This document shows positions 10,777 to 21,503 of a DNA stretch of 64,000 bases, one piece after another. Position 1 is the stretch's first letter. Every line of letters begins with the position of its first letter. The notes beneath the pieces are model-generated. The model was not told the origin of the DNA, ran no database searches, and saw nothing but the letters and a program-made list of their open reading frames with translations. The stretch comes from Magnaporthiopsis rhizophila (taxonomy: Eukaryota; Ascomycota; Sordariomycetes; Magnaporthales; Magnaporthaceae), in NCBI GenBank assembly GCA_003049465.1, contig PYSS01000036.1:124001-188000 (forward strand), in the 5' to 3' direction. The position numbers and the translations under genes are program-made.

Positions 10777-12810
10777 ATGGACCTCAACATCATAGCCATC
10801 GTTTCGGCCCTGGAGACAGCCGTGCTCTTGCCCAAGGGCGACCTTTTGGGGATGCCAGCGGTCAAAGTCTGGCTTGGACTGGCCCTGGTGCAGTACATCG
10901 CTGCCAAGATGTACAGCATTTTCATATATCCTCATTTCGTATCGCCGCTTCGACATCTCCCTGGCCCAAAGGTATTTGAAGATGGAGGAGGACTGCCACT
11001 GCTAGGCTCGAGAGCTTTGTATCGATCTTCGGACTGTCTGTTGGAGGTGCCGACCCTGAGCTAACGACTGGAGCGCTCCGCAAAATAGGACAACCACTTC
11101 TTCATCGGGCAAACGGCCAGGCTGATGATGGCGGCAAGCCCACACACTTTGTATGAAGAATGGACCCGGAAATGGCCTGATGCACCTTTCATCCGGCAGC
11201 TCGGCATAGCCAACCAGGAGCTTCTTATCGTCAACAACCTCGCAGCGCAGCGTGAGTGTTTGGGGACTCACGGTAACGATTTTGTCAAATCCGCTCTCTT
11301 CGAGAAGATGTTTGGCGAGATTATCTCAGGAGGGCTACTCTTCTCCAAAGGAGAAGAACACAAGAGGCGTAGACGGGCGCTGGCTGGGCCCATGTCTCTC
11401 CCCAAGACCCGGAGGCTGGTGCCTGTCTTTCAAGAAAAGGCGAGAGCCTGGGTCAACTCTCTCCAATCTGAGCTGGACGCTGGTGGCGATGGCGTCTGGG
11501 AAGGTGAGTGCGATTATAACCTGGCCCAGCCCACGTCAACGACTCCTGTTGGGTTCGGAGTACTCACACATTTTGTGATCAGTCGAGCCTAGTATGCACA
11601 AACTTCTTCTAGAAATAATCGTGGTCACTGCCCTTGGGGTGGAGCTGGCACAGATGGAGTCGCCATCGTCGATGAGCTTCGTCGAGGCTTATCATAACCT
11701 CTTGCAGCCATCGAGGCTCAGCATGATGCTGTGGTTCATGAATGCGAGGTTTCCTTTGCGGTGGCTGCCCCTGAAGATCAACAAGACGTGGCTCGAAGCA
11801 AATTGGACGATAAAGAGCATGATCAAAGGTGTGGTACACCGGAGGGCCGAGGAGCTGAGGGCCGTCGACCGCAAGCGAGAGGTCGGAGAGGATCTGAGGG
11901 ATACGCGCCGCGACATCACGACGTTCATGCTCGAAGAGTCTCTCTTCGGGAAAGGTGAACTTAGCGAGACCGAAATTGCGAATGGCGTAAGTCCCATCTC
12001 GCTTTCCCCAAGATGGAGCGTTGCAAGTTTCCAGTTCGGAGTTAACTAGCCTCTGGAAATGACGACAGCTCCTTGAACTCGTGGGCGCAGGTAAGTCGTT
12101 GACAACACAATTTGCCTAAGGTCCACAGGCGCTTCATTGCTGACAACAGTCTTGCTCACAGGACACGACACGTCGTCTTCGGCCCTGACGTGGACTATCT
12201 ATGAGCTAGCGGCAAGGCCAGAGATGCAGGAGCGATGCAGGGCCGAGATCTTAGCGGCTGCAGACGATATTGACGCAGGGATGCTCGAGAATCTGCCCTT
12301 TTTGGACAAGGTCATCAAGGAGGTTTTGAGGCTGTTTTCGCCAAGTAAGCGCCCTGGATCGTATTACCCCAATCGTGGTGGCCGGATGGCCAGGCAGTAA
12401 TCATGCTAACCCGCCTGATCGTAGCGCTTGTCTCGCTCCGAGAAGCAGCAAAGGATATGGTGATCGAAGGAGTCCCAATCGCCAAGGGTACTTCGATTGT
12501 CATCTCGCCGGCCAACATTGGACGCAACCCCAATGTATGGGGCCCCGACGCAGACACTTTCGATCCAGACCGCTGGGACAAGCTGGAGGGTGACGCAGCC
12601 AGCCCCTATGCGTTTGCTGCTTTTAATAATGGGCCGCGCATCTGCCCGGGCAGGCAGCAGGGAATGCTCCAAATCAAGGCGATCCTCTGCGAGCTGCTCC
12701 GTGTCTTTCGCCTCGAGCCGGTCGATACCACCCGGAGATTCCAGAACCCGGCGGTGATGTTGAAGCCGAAGGATCAGCTAAGGGTCAGGGCGCGGCGACT
12801 GGAGCTGTAG
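10777..12810 (+). CDS. Cytochrome P450 monooxygenase (microsomal type)
   Basis: Six exons, 10777-10971, 11089-11503, 11583-11986, 12069-12090, 12129-12344 and 12425-12810, splice in frame to 545 residues. The fourth exon is a micro-exon of 22 bases. An N-terminal membrane anchor (VKVWLGLALVQYIAAKMYSI) precedes the Pro-rich hinge LRHLPGPK. The I-helix oxygen-binding motif LLTGHDTSSS, the K-helix ExxR in KEVLRLFSP and the heme loop FNNGPRICPGRQ with Cys491 as thiolate ligand are all present. The enzyme should sit on the ER face and take electrons from a P450 reductase to hydroxylate a small hydrophobic substrate. CYP family and substrate cannot be assigned by eye. No terpene, polyketide or peptide synthase is nearby, so it may be catabolic or a stray tailoring enzyme. 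Confidence 0.92.
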
Positions 12811-13582
12811 CCTGGAGGCCTGGAGATGGGACATCTGGCAACACCTATGAGCTGCCTCTCGCCTTTCAGGAAGACAACGGAGAACTTGGGGAAAGATCAT
12901 GTCTGGCTTGAGGCCAGCTGGCCTGAAGCTTTTGTAGTACTCTCGGCGCGAAGGAGGGTCGGAAAACCAAGGAACTCACGTAACAAGTGACTAACAGAAT
13001 TGCATCGATATGTCTGGAATTACATGATGCCGAGCCTCGAAGCAGCCCGCATCCACCGTGTCATGTCAGTGCTGGCACTGCCTAGCCGTTCCTCAGCTAT
13101 TTTTGCTGCCCCATCTGGGTGGAGGTGGATCCTGTCGGCCGCAGCATCCGCCAATCAGCGTCCCAATTGGGCACCTCGGAGGCAGTGCGCTCCTTCTGTT
13201 AGTTGGCCACAGGTGTCCTTTTTGGTCGCATGAGGGGAGGCTGCGTGCTGTAGCGTAGGGCCAGTCCAGCCACATAGCCCTGGCGGCTCAGCTTGAGGCC
13301 ACATCACAGCTTGGCAGGCAATCGACGTGACGCCGCCTTATTTGGACCTCCGCCCGCCACCCTCCACCCGCTTGGGTTTGTGGTATTTTTTTTTTTCCTC
13401 ACCGGCGAACTCCAGGAAGCTGTCGCGTTTATCCTGCACAGCGAGCGTAGACTTTCCGATCCGTGGGCGCGCAATTGCTGGCCCAATTCAGCCTGCTCTT
13501 TTTCTTTTAGCCTTCTCCCAATTCCTGATTCCGCGGGACTGCCCTGCCAGCACAGATAACCCCGCCGACGGCCGCCGCCGCC
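12811..13582 (+). other. Intergenic region upstream of the Hsp70 gene
   Basis: 772 bases between the P450 stop and the Lhs1 start, both on the plus strand, holding the P450 3' end and the Lhs1 promoter and leader. A short T run occurs at about 13385-13397 and a CT-rich leader at about 13495-13550. No gene seen. Confidence 0.5.
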
Positions 13583-16500
13583 ATGGCGAAAGCACCCATA
13601 ACGCCTCTCCTGAGGCTACTCTGCTCCGTCTTCCTCTTCTCCTCCAACGTCCTGGCCGTGTCTGCCGTGCTGGGTATCGATCTGGGCACCGAGTACTTCA
13701 AGGCCTCGCTGGTGAAGCCCGGCATCCCCCTCGATATCGTCCTGACCAAGGACTCACGTCGCAAGGAGGCCTCGGCCGTCGCATTCAAGCCACCGCAAAA
13801 TGGCCCCAAGCCCAAGGACTACCCCGAGCGTGCCTACGGCTCCGACGCCGTGGCCCTGTCCGCCCGCTTCCCCGGCGATGTTTACCCGAACCTGAAGACC
13901 CTTCTGGGCCTGCCCACCGACACCACCGTCGTCACCGAGTACGCCGCCCGACATCCGGCGCTGCAGCTCGGCACCCACAGCCTGCGCAAGACCGCCACCT
14001 TCAAGAGCCCCGGCGCCTTCACCCCGGATGAGGAGCCGTTCCTCGTCGAGGAGCTGCTGGCCATGGAGCTCCAGAGCATCCAGAAGAACGCCGAGGCCAT
14101 GGCCGGCTCCACCGTCCGTTCCGCCGTCATCACGGTACCGCCGTTCTATACCGCCGAGGAGAAGCGCGCTGTTGAGCTCGCCGCCGACCTCGCCGGCCTG
14201 CGTGTTCTTTCCCTCATCAGCGACGGTCTCGCTGTCGGTCTCAACTACGCCACCAGCCGCACTTTCCCCAACATCAACCAGGGGGCCAAGCCTGAGCATC
14301 ACATGGTCTTCGACATGGGCGCCGGGTCTGCCAAAGCCACCATCATGAAGTTCCAGAGCCGGACCGTTAAGGACGTCGGCAAGTTCAACAAGACGGTCCA
14401 AGAGATCCAGGTCCTAGGCAGCGGCTGGGACCGCACTCTGGGCGGCGACGCCCTCAACTATCTGATCCTGGACGACATGGTGGCCAAGTTCATCGAGTCG
14501 CCCGCCGCCAAGAAGGTCTCTGCCACCGTCGCCGACGTCAAGGCCCACGGCCGCGCCATCGCAAAACTGACCAAAGAGGCCGAGCGAGTCAGGCACGTCC
14601 TGAGCGCCAACCAACAAACGGGTGCTAGCTTCGAGGGGCTGTACGAGGACGTGGACTTCAGATACAAGCTCGAGCGTGCCGACTTTGAGAAGATGGCCCA
14701 GGAGCACGCCAAGCGCGTCGTCGCTGTCGTCAAGGAGGCTCTCGACAAGGCCGCTCTCGACGCCACCCAGCTGGACTCGGTTATCCTTCACGGCGGCGCG
14801 ACCCGCACGCCCTTTGTCCAGCAGGAGCTGGAGAGGCTCTTTAAGGCCGACAAGCTGAGGAGCAATGTCAACGCCGACGAGGCCGCCGTATTCGGCGCTG
14901 GCTTCAGGGCCGCCGAGATCAGCCCGAGCTTCCGTGTCAAGGAGATCCGGGTTGCTGACGGCAACTCTTATATCACGGGCATGAGGTGGCAGAGCAAGTC
15001 TGGAAAGGCTCAGCACCAGCGGCTTTGGACGAGCGTTGCGCAGATCGGCGGCCCGGCCAAGGAGCTCACATTCACAAACAAGGAGGACTTTACGGTGGAC
15101 TTCTACCAGCAGCTTCCGCCCCTGGCGCCCGAGTCTGGCTCCGATGTCGAAGCCATCACCAAGGTGCTTACCACCAAGAACTTGACGGCCACCGTCGCCG
15201 AGCTCAGGGAGAAGTACTCGTGTGAGCCTGCGGATGTTCAGTTCAAGGTCAGCGTGAAGCTGAGCGCGGACAATGGCGAGGTCGAGGTGACCAAGGCCGC
15301 TCTTCAATGCGAGGTTGAGGTCCAGGAGAAGGAGGGCTTTGTTGACGGAGTCAAGAATCTCTTCGGATTCGGCAAGAAGGACGACCAGAAGCCAATCGAC
15401 GGCGAGCCCTCTGGCGGCCCCTCATCGTCATCAACCAAGTCGGACCCTGCAGCCTCGAAGGGGTCCAGCAGCTCTTCCGCTGCAGGATCTTCTGCGTCTG
15501 ATGCCGCTTCGGAGGCTGCAAACAAGATTGTGAAGAAGACAGTGTCGATCCCTGTCCAGCACGAGCTGACGAAGGCGGGTATTCCGCAACTGTCCAAGGC
15601 GGATTTGAAAGCGCTCAAGGACCGTCTGAAGGCTTTTGAGGCCTCGGATAAGGCACGCATGCAGAGGGACGAGGCTCTCAACCAGCTCGAGGGGTTCACA
15701 TACCGCGCTAGGGACCTGCTTGAGAACGATAACTTCATCAAAGCCTCAACCGCGACTGAGCGTTCTAGCCTCGAGAAGCTGGCCGGTGACGCTAGCGAAT
15801 GGCTTTACGGCGATGGGGTCGATGCTAGCAAGGAGGAGCTCAAGAAGCGTCTCAAGGAGCTGACCGCCATTGTCGATCCGATCCAGTACAGGATCGCAGA
15901 GAGCGAGAAGCGACCAGAGCTTACCGCTAGCCTCAAGGATGCGCTGGAGCAGACGCTCAAGTTTGTTGGAAACATCAAAAAGGAAATATCCGACTACGAA
16001 GCTTTCCAGTCGGCATCGGCCGCCTCGGCATCGGCCACGTCCGAGTCTTCCTCGACGACGGCGGCGCCCGCACCGCCAAAGGGCGACTTTGACGACCTGG
16101 AGGATGACGACGCCAAGGAAACTACCAAGTCGCCAACCATGGATGATGTCGTCAAGGAGCGTGGACCCGTCCCGCCCCTGTATACGATGGAAGACCTCGT
16201 CGAACTTGAGGAGCTGCACGCCAAGATCAAGTCTTGGCTGGAGGGCAAGGAGGCGGAGCAGAAGAAGCTGGCGGAGACAGACAACCCTGTCCTCCTCGTT
16301 AGCGATCTGACCTTGTGGCGGGCCAAGCTAGATAAGGCCGGTATGGCCCTGACGATGAAGGGGGTCAAGAACTTTGAGACAAAGAAGAAGAAGTCATCGC
16401 CCAAGAGCAAGCCCAAGAAGGCGGGCAAGAAGGGCAAGGGTGACGACGAAAAGAAGGAGCCGGTCAAGATCGAACTCGGCAAGGACGGCAAGATGCCGAC

Positions 16501-16639
16501 ACAAGAGGAGCTTGAGGAACTTCTGAGGAAGATGGGAGTAGAACCCAACGCCCAGGATGGGAAAGCGAGCAAGGACAAGGAGGACTCGAAGGAGAAGGAA
16601 GACTCAAAGGAGAAGACGAGGGTTCACGAGGAGCTATAA
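13583..16639 (+). CDS. LHS1: ER-lumenal Hsp70 of the Lhs1/GRP170 (ORP150) family
   Basis: A single exon encodes 1018 residues. A signal peptide (residues 1-28, LLRLLCSVFLFSSNVLAVSA) leads into the Hsp70 ATPase domain: phosphate-1 motif GIDLGTEYFKASLV from residue 31, phosphate-2 motif MVFDMGAGSAKATI, and adenosine motif LHGGATRTPF around residue 403. The substrate-binding part has a long Ser-rich acidic insert (about residues 615-655), an extended alpha-helical lid and a Lys-rich C-terminal segment, all typical of GRP170 rather than BiP. The protein ends VHEEL; HEEL is a plausible variant of the HDEL/KDEL retrieval signal. Lhs1 is the nucleotide exchange factor of BiP/Kar2 and helps post-translational import and folding. 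Expression is normally raised by ER stress, but I did not identify a specific element upstream. Confidence 0.95.
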   Translation: MAKAPITPLLRLLCSVFLFSSNVLAVSAVLGIDLGTEYFKASLVKPGIPLDIVLTKDSRRKEASAVAFKPPQNGPKPKDYPERAYGSDAVALSARFPGDVYPNLKTLLGLPTDTTVVTEYAARHPALQLGTHSLRKTATFKSPGAFTPDEEPFLVEELLAMELQSIQKNAEAMAGSTVRSAVITVPPFYTAEEKRAVELAADLAGLRVLSLISDGLAVGLNYATSRTFPNINQGAKPEHHMVFDMGAGSAKATIMKFQSRTVKDVGKFNKTVQEIQVLGSGWDRTLGGDALNYLILDDMVAKFIESPAAKKVSATVADVKAHGRAIAKLTKEAERVRHVLSANQQTGASFEGLYEDVDFRYKLERADFEKMAQEHAKRVVAVVKEALDKAALDATQLDSVILHGGATRTPFVQQELERLFKADKLRSNVNADEAAVFGAGFRAAEISPSFRVKEIRVADGNSYITGMRWQSKSGKAQHQRLWTSVAQIGGPAKELTFTNKEDFTVDFYQQLPPLAPESGSDVEAITKVLTTKNLTATVAELREKYSCEPADVQFKVSVKLSADNGEVEVTKAALQCEVEVQEKEGFVDGVKNLFGFGKKDDQKPIDGEPSGGPSSSSTKSDPAASKGSSSSSAAGSSASDAASEAANKIVKKTVSIPVQHELTKAGIPQLSKADLKALKDRLKAFEASDKARMQRDEALNQLEGFTYRARDLLENDNFIKASTATERSSLEKLAGDASEWLYGDGVDASKEELKKRLKELTAIVDPIQYRIAESEKRPELTASLKDALEQTLKFVGNIKKEISDYEAFQSASAASASATSESSSTTAAPAPPKGDFDDLEDDDAKETTKSPTMDDVVKERGPVPPLYTMEDLVELEELHAKIKSWLEGKEAEQKKLAETDNPVLLVSDLTLWRAKLDKAGMALTMKGVKNFETKKKKSSPKSKPKKAGKKGKGDDEKKEPVKIELGKDGKMPTQEELEELLRKMGVEPNAQDGKASKDKEDSKEKEDSKEKTRVHEEL

Positions 16640-18107
16640 GGGTGAATATATAGAGAATTTGGAAGGCGAGGGGAGGGGATGGAAAAAGGCGGGCAAAGCA
16701 TGCAATGTGATGATGCATTTCTCTCGATAACCCACGGAGTTTTAGGCATACAGGGAGGTAGATCTGGAAGAACGTGAATTATACACGGCCGATTTCGTTT
16801 CACCGTTTTCCGCGCTTGTCTTTGTGTTTACTAATGTATGAAGAATAGGTCTGGATGTAGAAGCTACTCGGGCTTCTCTCTGTGTTGGAAACAAGCCACA
16901 TGAACTAATATGCTGTCCCTGCCCGTTCCGACTTGCCAACAAACCCGATATTTATCCGTACGTCTGCTTATTCCCGGTTGTGTGCTCCTTGCTGGAAAGC
17001 AGACTCGCAAGACTCAGGGGTAAAATGGCTTGATGGTTGGGCCACCACGTGTGTGGGTCGCATGGAATGCGTATTATGCGGGGCGGCCAAGAAACGCGCA
17101 GGAAAGGGTCCCCTTGGCATGTCACGTGAACAATTAGCGCAGCCGGCGAAACCCGTCAGCAAGATGGGAAATCCTACGCTTCCTTAAAGGGGCTAAAACT
17201 GCCCCTTTATCAACACCCACCGCGATGCCTATCTTCCCTGAGTGCTAACCTGTGCTCCTCTAGCACGAACCCAGTCCGCGCGCAGGAAATTGTTTTTTTC
17301 AGATCGCATAGGGCGATTGATTGCACCCCACCCCCGCCGAGGGCCTCGGCAAGTGGGTGCCCGCCCATAACGAGGCGTAATGGGGCGTATCGTGACAAAG
17401 GCCAACAGTTTCGGGGGAACAGTGGGACGAGAGGCAAACCGAGGCAGAAATCGGACCCGCTGTGCTAGTGGGTGTGTGGCCGTGCACGCCTTTTCTTTTC
17501 TTCCTTCGAGATTTCCTTCGATATCCCCACCTGAACCACCAGCGGGAAAGGGGTGACACAAGAATTGGACATCACGGCGGGCACCTTTGGCACAAGGCAT
17601 TGGCCGGTCCGGCACATTGGGATCCGCTCGGAAAAACGGGTTCAAGTACCCACCAGATGTTGACACGGATGCTCGGAGGGATGCAGGCAAGATACGGTCG
17701 CCATAGACGGGGAGTGGGATGGGCAAGCCGGGGGGCCCGAACCGAAGCAGCGAGGCGCGATTGGAGTAGTGCCCATAGTGAAATCCAGGAATAGTCAACC
17801 TAAGCTAGCGAGCAGACGTGACGTTGAGTGGTGCCAGTTGTTGGCGGGAGGTGGGAATGACTTGGCATCCAGTACCCGTTGTGCAAGTATAAGATGTGCC
17901 CCTGCCTTCGCGAACATTTATAGAAGGGAGTTATCCACACCACATCACAGTGACGGAGGCCACAACCCCTCTACAGCAAGTGTCCATTCTCTACCCACCT
18001 GTCGCTAGAAATCACCTCCGTTATCTTGTGCTCGCCAACTAGCTGTGTCCCGTGGAGAAGAACAAGACTCGTCGGTGGCACTGCTTACCGGACCACCACC
18101 GTCCGAA
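16640..18107. other. Intergenic region, no gene seen
   Basis: 1.47 kb between two plus-strand genes. Frames on the minus strand at 17.2-17.8 kb are long only because the sequence is GC-rich there; they overlap plus-strand frames and carry no motif. It should contain the promoter of the FAD monooxygenase gene. Confidence 0.45.
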
Positions 18108-19981
18108 ATGGGCTTCAAGGCTATCATCGTCGGCGGCGGCGTCGGCGGGCTGACGCTCGCAAACATCCTGGAGCAGCTCAACATTGACTATGTCCTCCTC
18201 GAGGCGTACGGCGACTTTACGCCAGAAGTCGGCGCCAGCATCGCCATGCTGCCCAACGGCCTGCAGATCCTCGACCAGATCGGCTGCAGGGCCGCCTTCA
18301 GCGAGGGCGTGTACCCCGTGCAGACGGTCAGGGTCACCCGCCAGGGCGACCTAGCCGCCACTATAGAGGACTGGAGCACCAGGCTCGTCAAGAGGTTGGT
18401 TGGTTCACGATAGGGTTCCTCCCGATGGACTGGGCCCGCCCCCACTAACTAGCTTCGCGATAGGCATGGCCAGGGTGTCGAATTCAACGACAGGCGGGTC
18501 CTCCTGAAGGCGCTCCTCGACGGTATCAAGAACAAGGAGAAGCTGTTGCTCAACAAGCGTGTTTGTAAAGTCACTACAGACGAGAGTTGTGCCACTGTCG
18601 AAACGACCGATGGCCACCGGTATCAGGGAGATATCATCGTCGGCCTGGACGGGATTAAATCGACAGTCCGCGATGAGATGAGGCGCCTTGCCGCCGAGCA
18701 GTCGCCTGGCTACTTCCCGGATGACGAGTGGAAACGTAAGAGAGATACAGTCCAGCCCCTAGGACTAACATTCCGACTTACAACTTACCTTACCCCTCGC
18801 CCCAGGTGTCCCAATTGAGTACAAGTGCATCTTCGGCATAGGCAAGGGCAACAAATACCTGCCTCCCGGCAGCAGCACCCAGGTGATCAACCAGGGTTTC
18901 TCGTACCTGGTCCTCGGCGGCCCGCCCGGAAAGACTTACTTCTTCTTGGTGGAGAAGCTTCCCAAGAAGATCTTTGCCGGCGAGACGCCCCGATACACGG
19001 ACGAGGACGCGAAAGCTTTTGTCGACAAGCACCGCAACGACGTGATCATCGAGGGCTGCACTTTCGGCGACGTGTTTGACAACCACACCTCGTTCGGCAT
19101 GACTCCCCTCCACGAACACGCCTTTGACCAGTGGCATTATGGACGAATCATCACGCTCGGTGATGCAGCTCACAAGGTTAGATCTGAATGCCGTCGTCGC
19201 CTAGGCTCCAAAAAGCTGGGAGCAGTAAAGATGCTGATATTATGCGCAAAATACAGGTCAACCCTATCGCGGGACAGGGCGGCAACGCGGCCATGGAGAG
19301 TGTGGCCGCCTTTGCGAATTTCCTCAAGAGGCGGCTGGACGCCCTGCCCAACCACTCGGCCAGCCTCTCGGTCGCGGACGTCAACGCCATCCTCCGGGAC
19401 ACGCAGGCCCTGAGGCACGAGCGCGCGCGCCAGGTCGTCACGTATTCGCGGACCGCGCAGAAGACGTACGCCCGGGAGGGCTGGCTCGGCATGAAGCTGA
19501 CCTACCTGCTGCCTCTGCTCTTCAGCCAGGAAAAGCTCATGGAGTCCTGGGCCGGCGTCATGGCGGACGCCGTGAGGGTCGAGCACCTCCCCGTCGTGTT
19601 CCGGCCGCACTACGTCCCGTTCACGGTCGAGCTGCCGGCCAAACCGATGCGGCGGCGTGTCGGCCTGGAGAGGACCGCCACCGCGCTTGCTCTGGCCGGG
19701 CTCACGTGGCTGGCGGGCTTTGGCATCAGGGCCTTCGGGCAGCTGCCGGACGCCATGTTCGGCCAGCCGTTTAGGCAGACCTTCACGGGCTACGGCGTCG
19801 ACCGCGTATTCCGCGTGCTCACCAAGCTCTTCGCCGTCGGCCTGGCGAGCCCCGTCCCCGAGCAGCGTCTGCAGCTGGCCTACTTCGTCCCCATGATGGC
19901 GCCTACCGTTCTCATCTGGCTCGTCGAAGCTCACCGAAGGGGCAATGCGCAAACGCTTTTCGGCCGCCTCTTGACCTGGTG

Positions 19982-20020
<39 letters not shown>

Positions 20021-20931
20021 CAATTTGTCTCCTATCGAAGACCCCAAACAAATTCTAGCCAAGGCCGTCGTTCACTGACACTCTCTTCCCTCCTTCCAGG
20101 CCTGGATTCTTGGCGGTCCTGTACCAGCTCCTCACCATCGCCCGCGTCGGCCCCGTTTACTTCCTCCTCACGCTCCTCCTCTCCTTCAACCCGCTCTACA
20201 ACCGGACCGGCGCCCGGTCCGTGGACCCGGACGTCGCCCGCGCCGTCCTCCCCGCCGTCGTGCTCGGCTACGTCGTCCCGTCAGTCCTCATGCTTCTGCC
20301 CCCGAGCGTGACAGGTCCGGCCCTGTGGCAGGACTTTGCGACCATGTGGCAGATGGCGCCCGTCGTCGTCGGCCCCGTCGCCACCCTGATCGCCACGGGG
20401 ATCCGCAGCGCGCGCCGCGCCTCCGCCGCCAAGAAGGGTAGCGTCGTGGTAGAGGAGCAAGGGTCCGAGCTGGAAATGTATAAGAACAAGGACGTCCCGC
20501 ACCTGCTGACGGCCTACAAGGCGGCGTTCTTCGCCACGGCCGCGCTGCACGTCGGCTTCCTCGCCTACGTCGTCGCGTCGCCGTCGCTCTCCCTGTCCAA
20601 GCTCTTCCTCGACGTCCCCTGGCCCTGGTCGCCCAAAGGCGCGCGCTGGGAGGTCGGCCTGAGCGCGCGCGAGATCGCCTTCGTCCTCTTCAAGCGCGAC
20701 CTGTTCGGCTTCGCCGCCGCGAACCTCGTCTGGTGCCTGCACTCCGTCTTTGAGATGCGCCGCCTCGGCTACGTCACGACCGCCGCGGCGACGAAGGCCG
20801 CGCTCGCGGTGCCGGCGTCGCTTCTGCTGCTGGGGCCGGGTGCCATGTACGCCGGCACGTGGTTCTGGCGCGAGAAGACCATCGCTGGGCTGAGCAGGAT
20901 GGAGGCTGGTGCTGAGAAAAAGAAGCAGTAG
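18108..20931 (+). CDS. PaxM-like FAD-dependent monooxygenase fused to a polytopic membrane domain
   Basis: Five exons, 18108-18394, 18464-18735, 18806-19176, 19257-19978 and 20100-20931, join in frame to 827 residues. The N-terminal half is a class A flavoprotein monooxygenase: Rossmann motif IIVGGGVGGLTLA (residues 7-19), the DG motif IIVGLDGIKSTVRDEM, and the second FAD motif LGDAAHKVNPIAGQGGN (about residues 304-320, split by intron 3). From about residue 450 roughly eight hydrophobic spans follow, for example ATALALAGLTWLAGFGI, AYFVPMMAPTVLIWLV and AVLPAVVLGYVVPSVLMLLP. Related enzymes such as PaxM epoxidise prenyl chains in meroterpenoid and indole-diterpene pathways, but are much shorter, around 480 residues. 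The membrane half is unassigned; a terpene-cyclase-like or anchoring role is only a guess. No other biosynthetic gene is adjacent. Confidence 0.85.
19984..20020 (+). repeat. Run of 37 T inside intron 4
   Basis: A pure T37 tract begins a few bases after the GTGAAT donor of the fourth intron of the FAD monooxygenase gene. Its exact length is doubtful, because homopolymers this long are error-prone in sequencing. Confidence 0.9.
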
Positions 20932-21503
20932 GGGTTTTTCTTTTGTCGTAATCTTTTTACTGACTGGTGGGCTCGTCCGCTTGGGATTTGTACTACTAGA
21001 AGGATAGACGTTCCATAAAATTCCCTTTGTCTCGAGTCTAAAAGGCGCTGCTGCCTGTACGCCTCCTGCTATTAATACTTAAAAACAATTAAAAATTTCC
21101 GCTTTCTCCGCATCCAGTCATTATCGCGGGCAACCCCCATGCCTTGCCTTCTAAAAAAAAAAGCTTCCACCGCTCTAGAGATCGGGGAGCTAGTCCTCAC
21201 TTCTGCCCTCCTAGACATAAGCCCGTCGTTTCTCTCTGCTGCCTATTGCTGCGTGTAGCGGCCAGGGACCCGGCGAACGGCCACGGGAGCTCATCGCGGT
21301 CTCTTCCGGCTTTTGATTTGTTGATATGTCTTACCGAGAGCTCAGGATGGTAGTTAGGGGAGATTGCTCTTGGAGGACAACGAGGAGAATGCCCACGTCG
21401 ACAACTGCATCCGCGGCACCGGACGGACCTCAACACGACTACACCTGCCAATGGTTCGACGGTATGCTTCCGAAACGCTGCGAGTTTAGCTCGCTCGCCC
21501 ACA
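20932..21503. other. Convergent 3' intergenic region
   Basis: 572 bases between the 3' ends of the FAD monooxygenase (plus) and the DAO-family oxidoreductase (minus). The first 180 bases are AT-rich 3' UTR-like sequence. No gene seen. Confidence 0.45.

Noticed and set aside
13754..15307. Long frames antisense to LHS1
   Set aside because: They mirror the codon bias of the Hsp70 gene (Gly/Leu/Val-rich) and have no motifs. Typical shadows in GC-rich coding DNA.
17639..17655. GGGTTCAAGTACCC considered as a tRNA T-arm
   Set aside because: No matching A box or acceptor stem at tRNA spacing. Similar GGTTCGA pieces elsewhere (about 10065, 54870) fail the same test.
19170..20051. 293-codon frame antisense to the FAD monooxygenase
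   Set aside because: Starts with poly-Lys encoded by the T37 tract and continues as Arg/Gly/His-rich shadow sequence.
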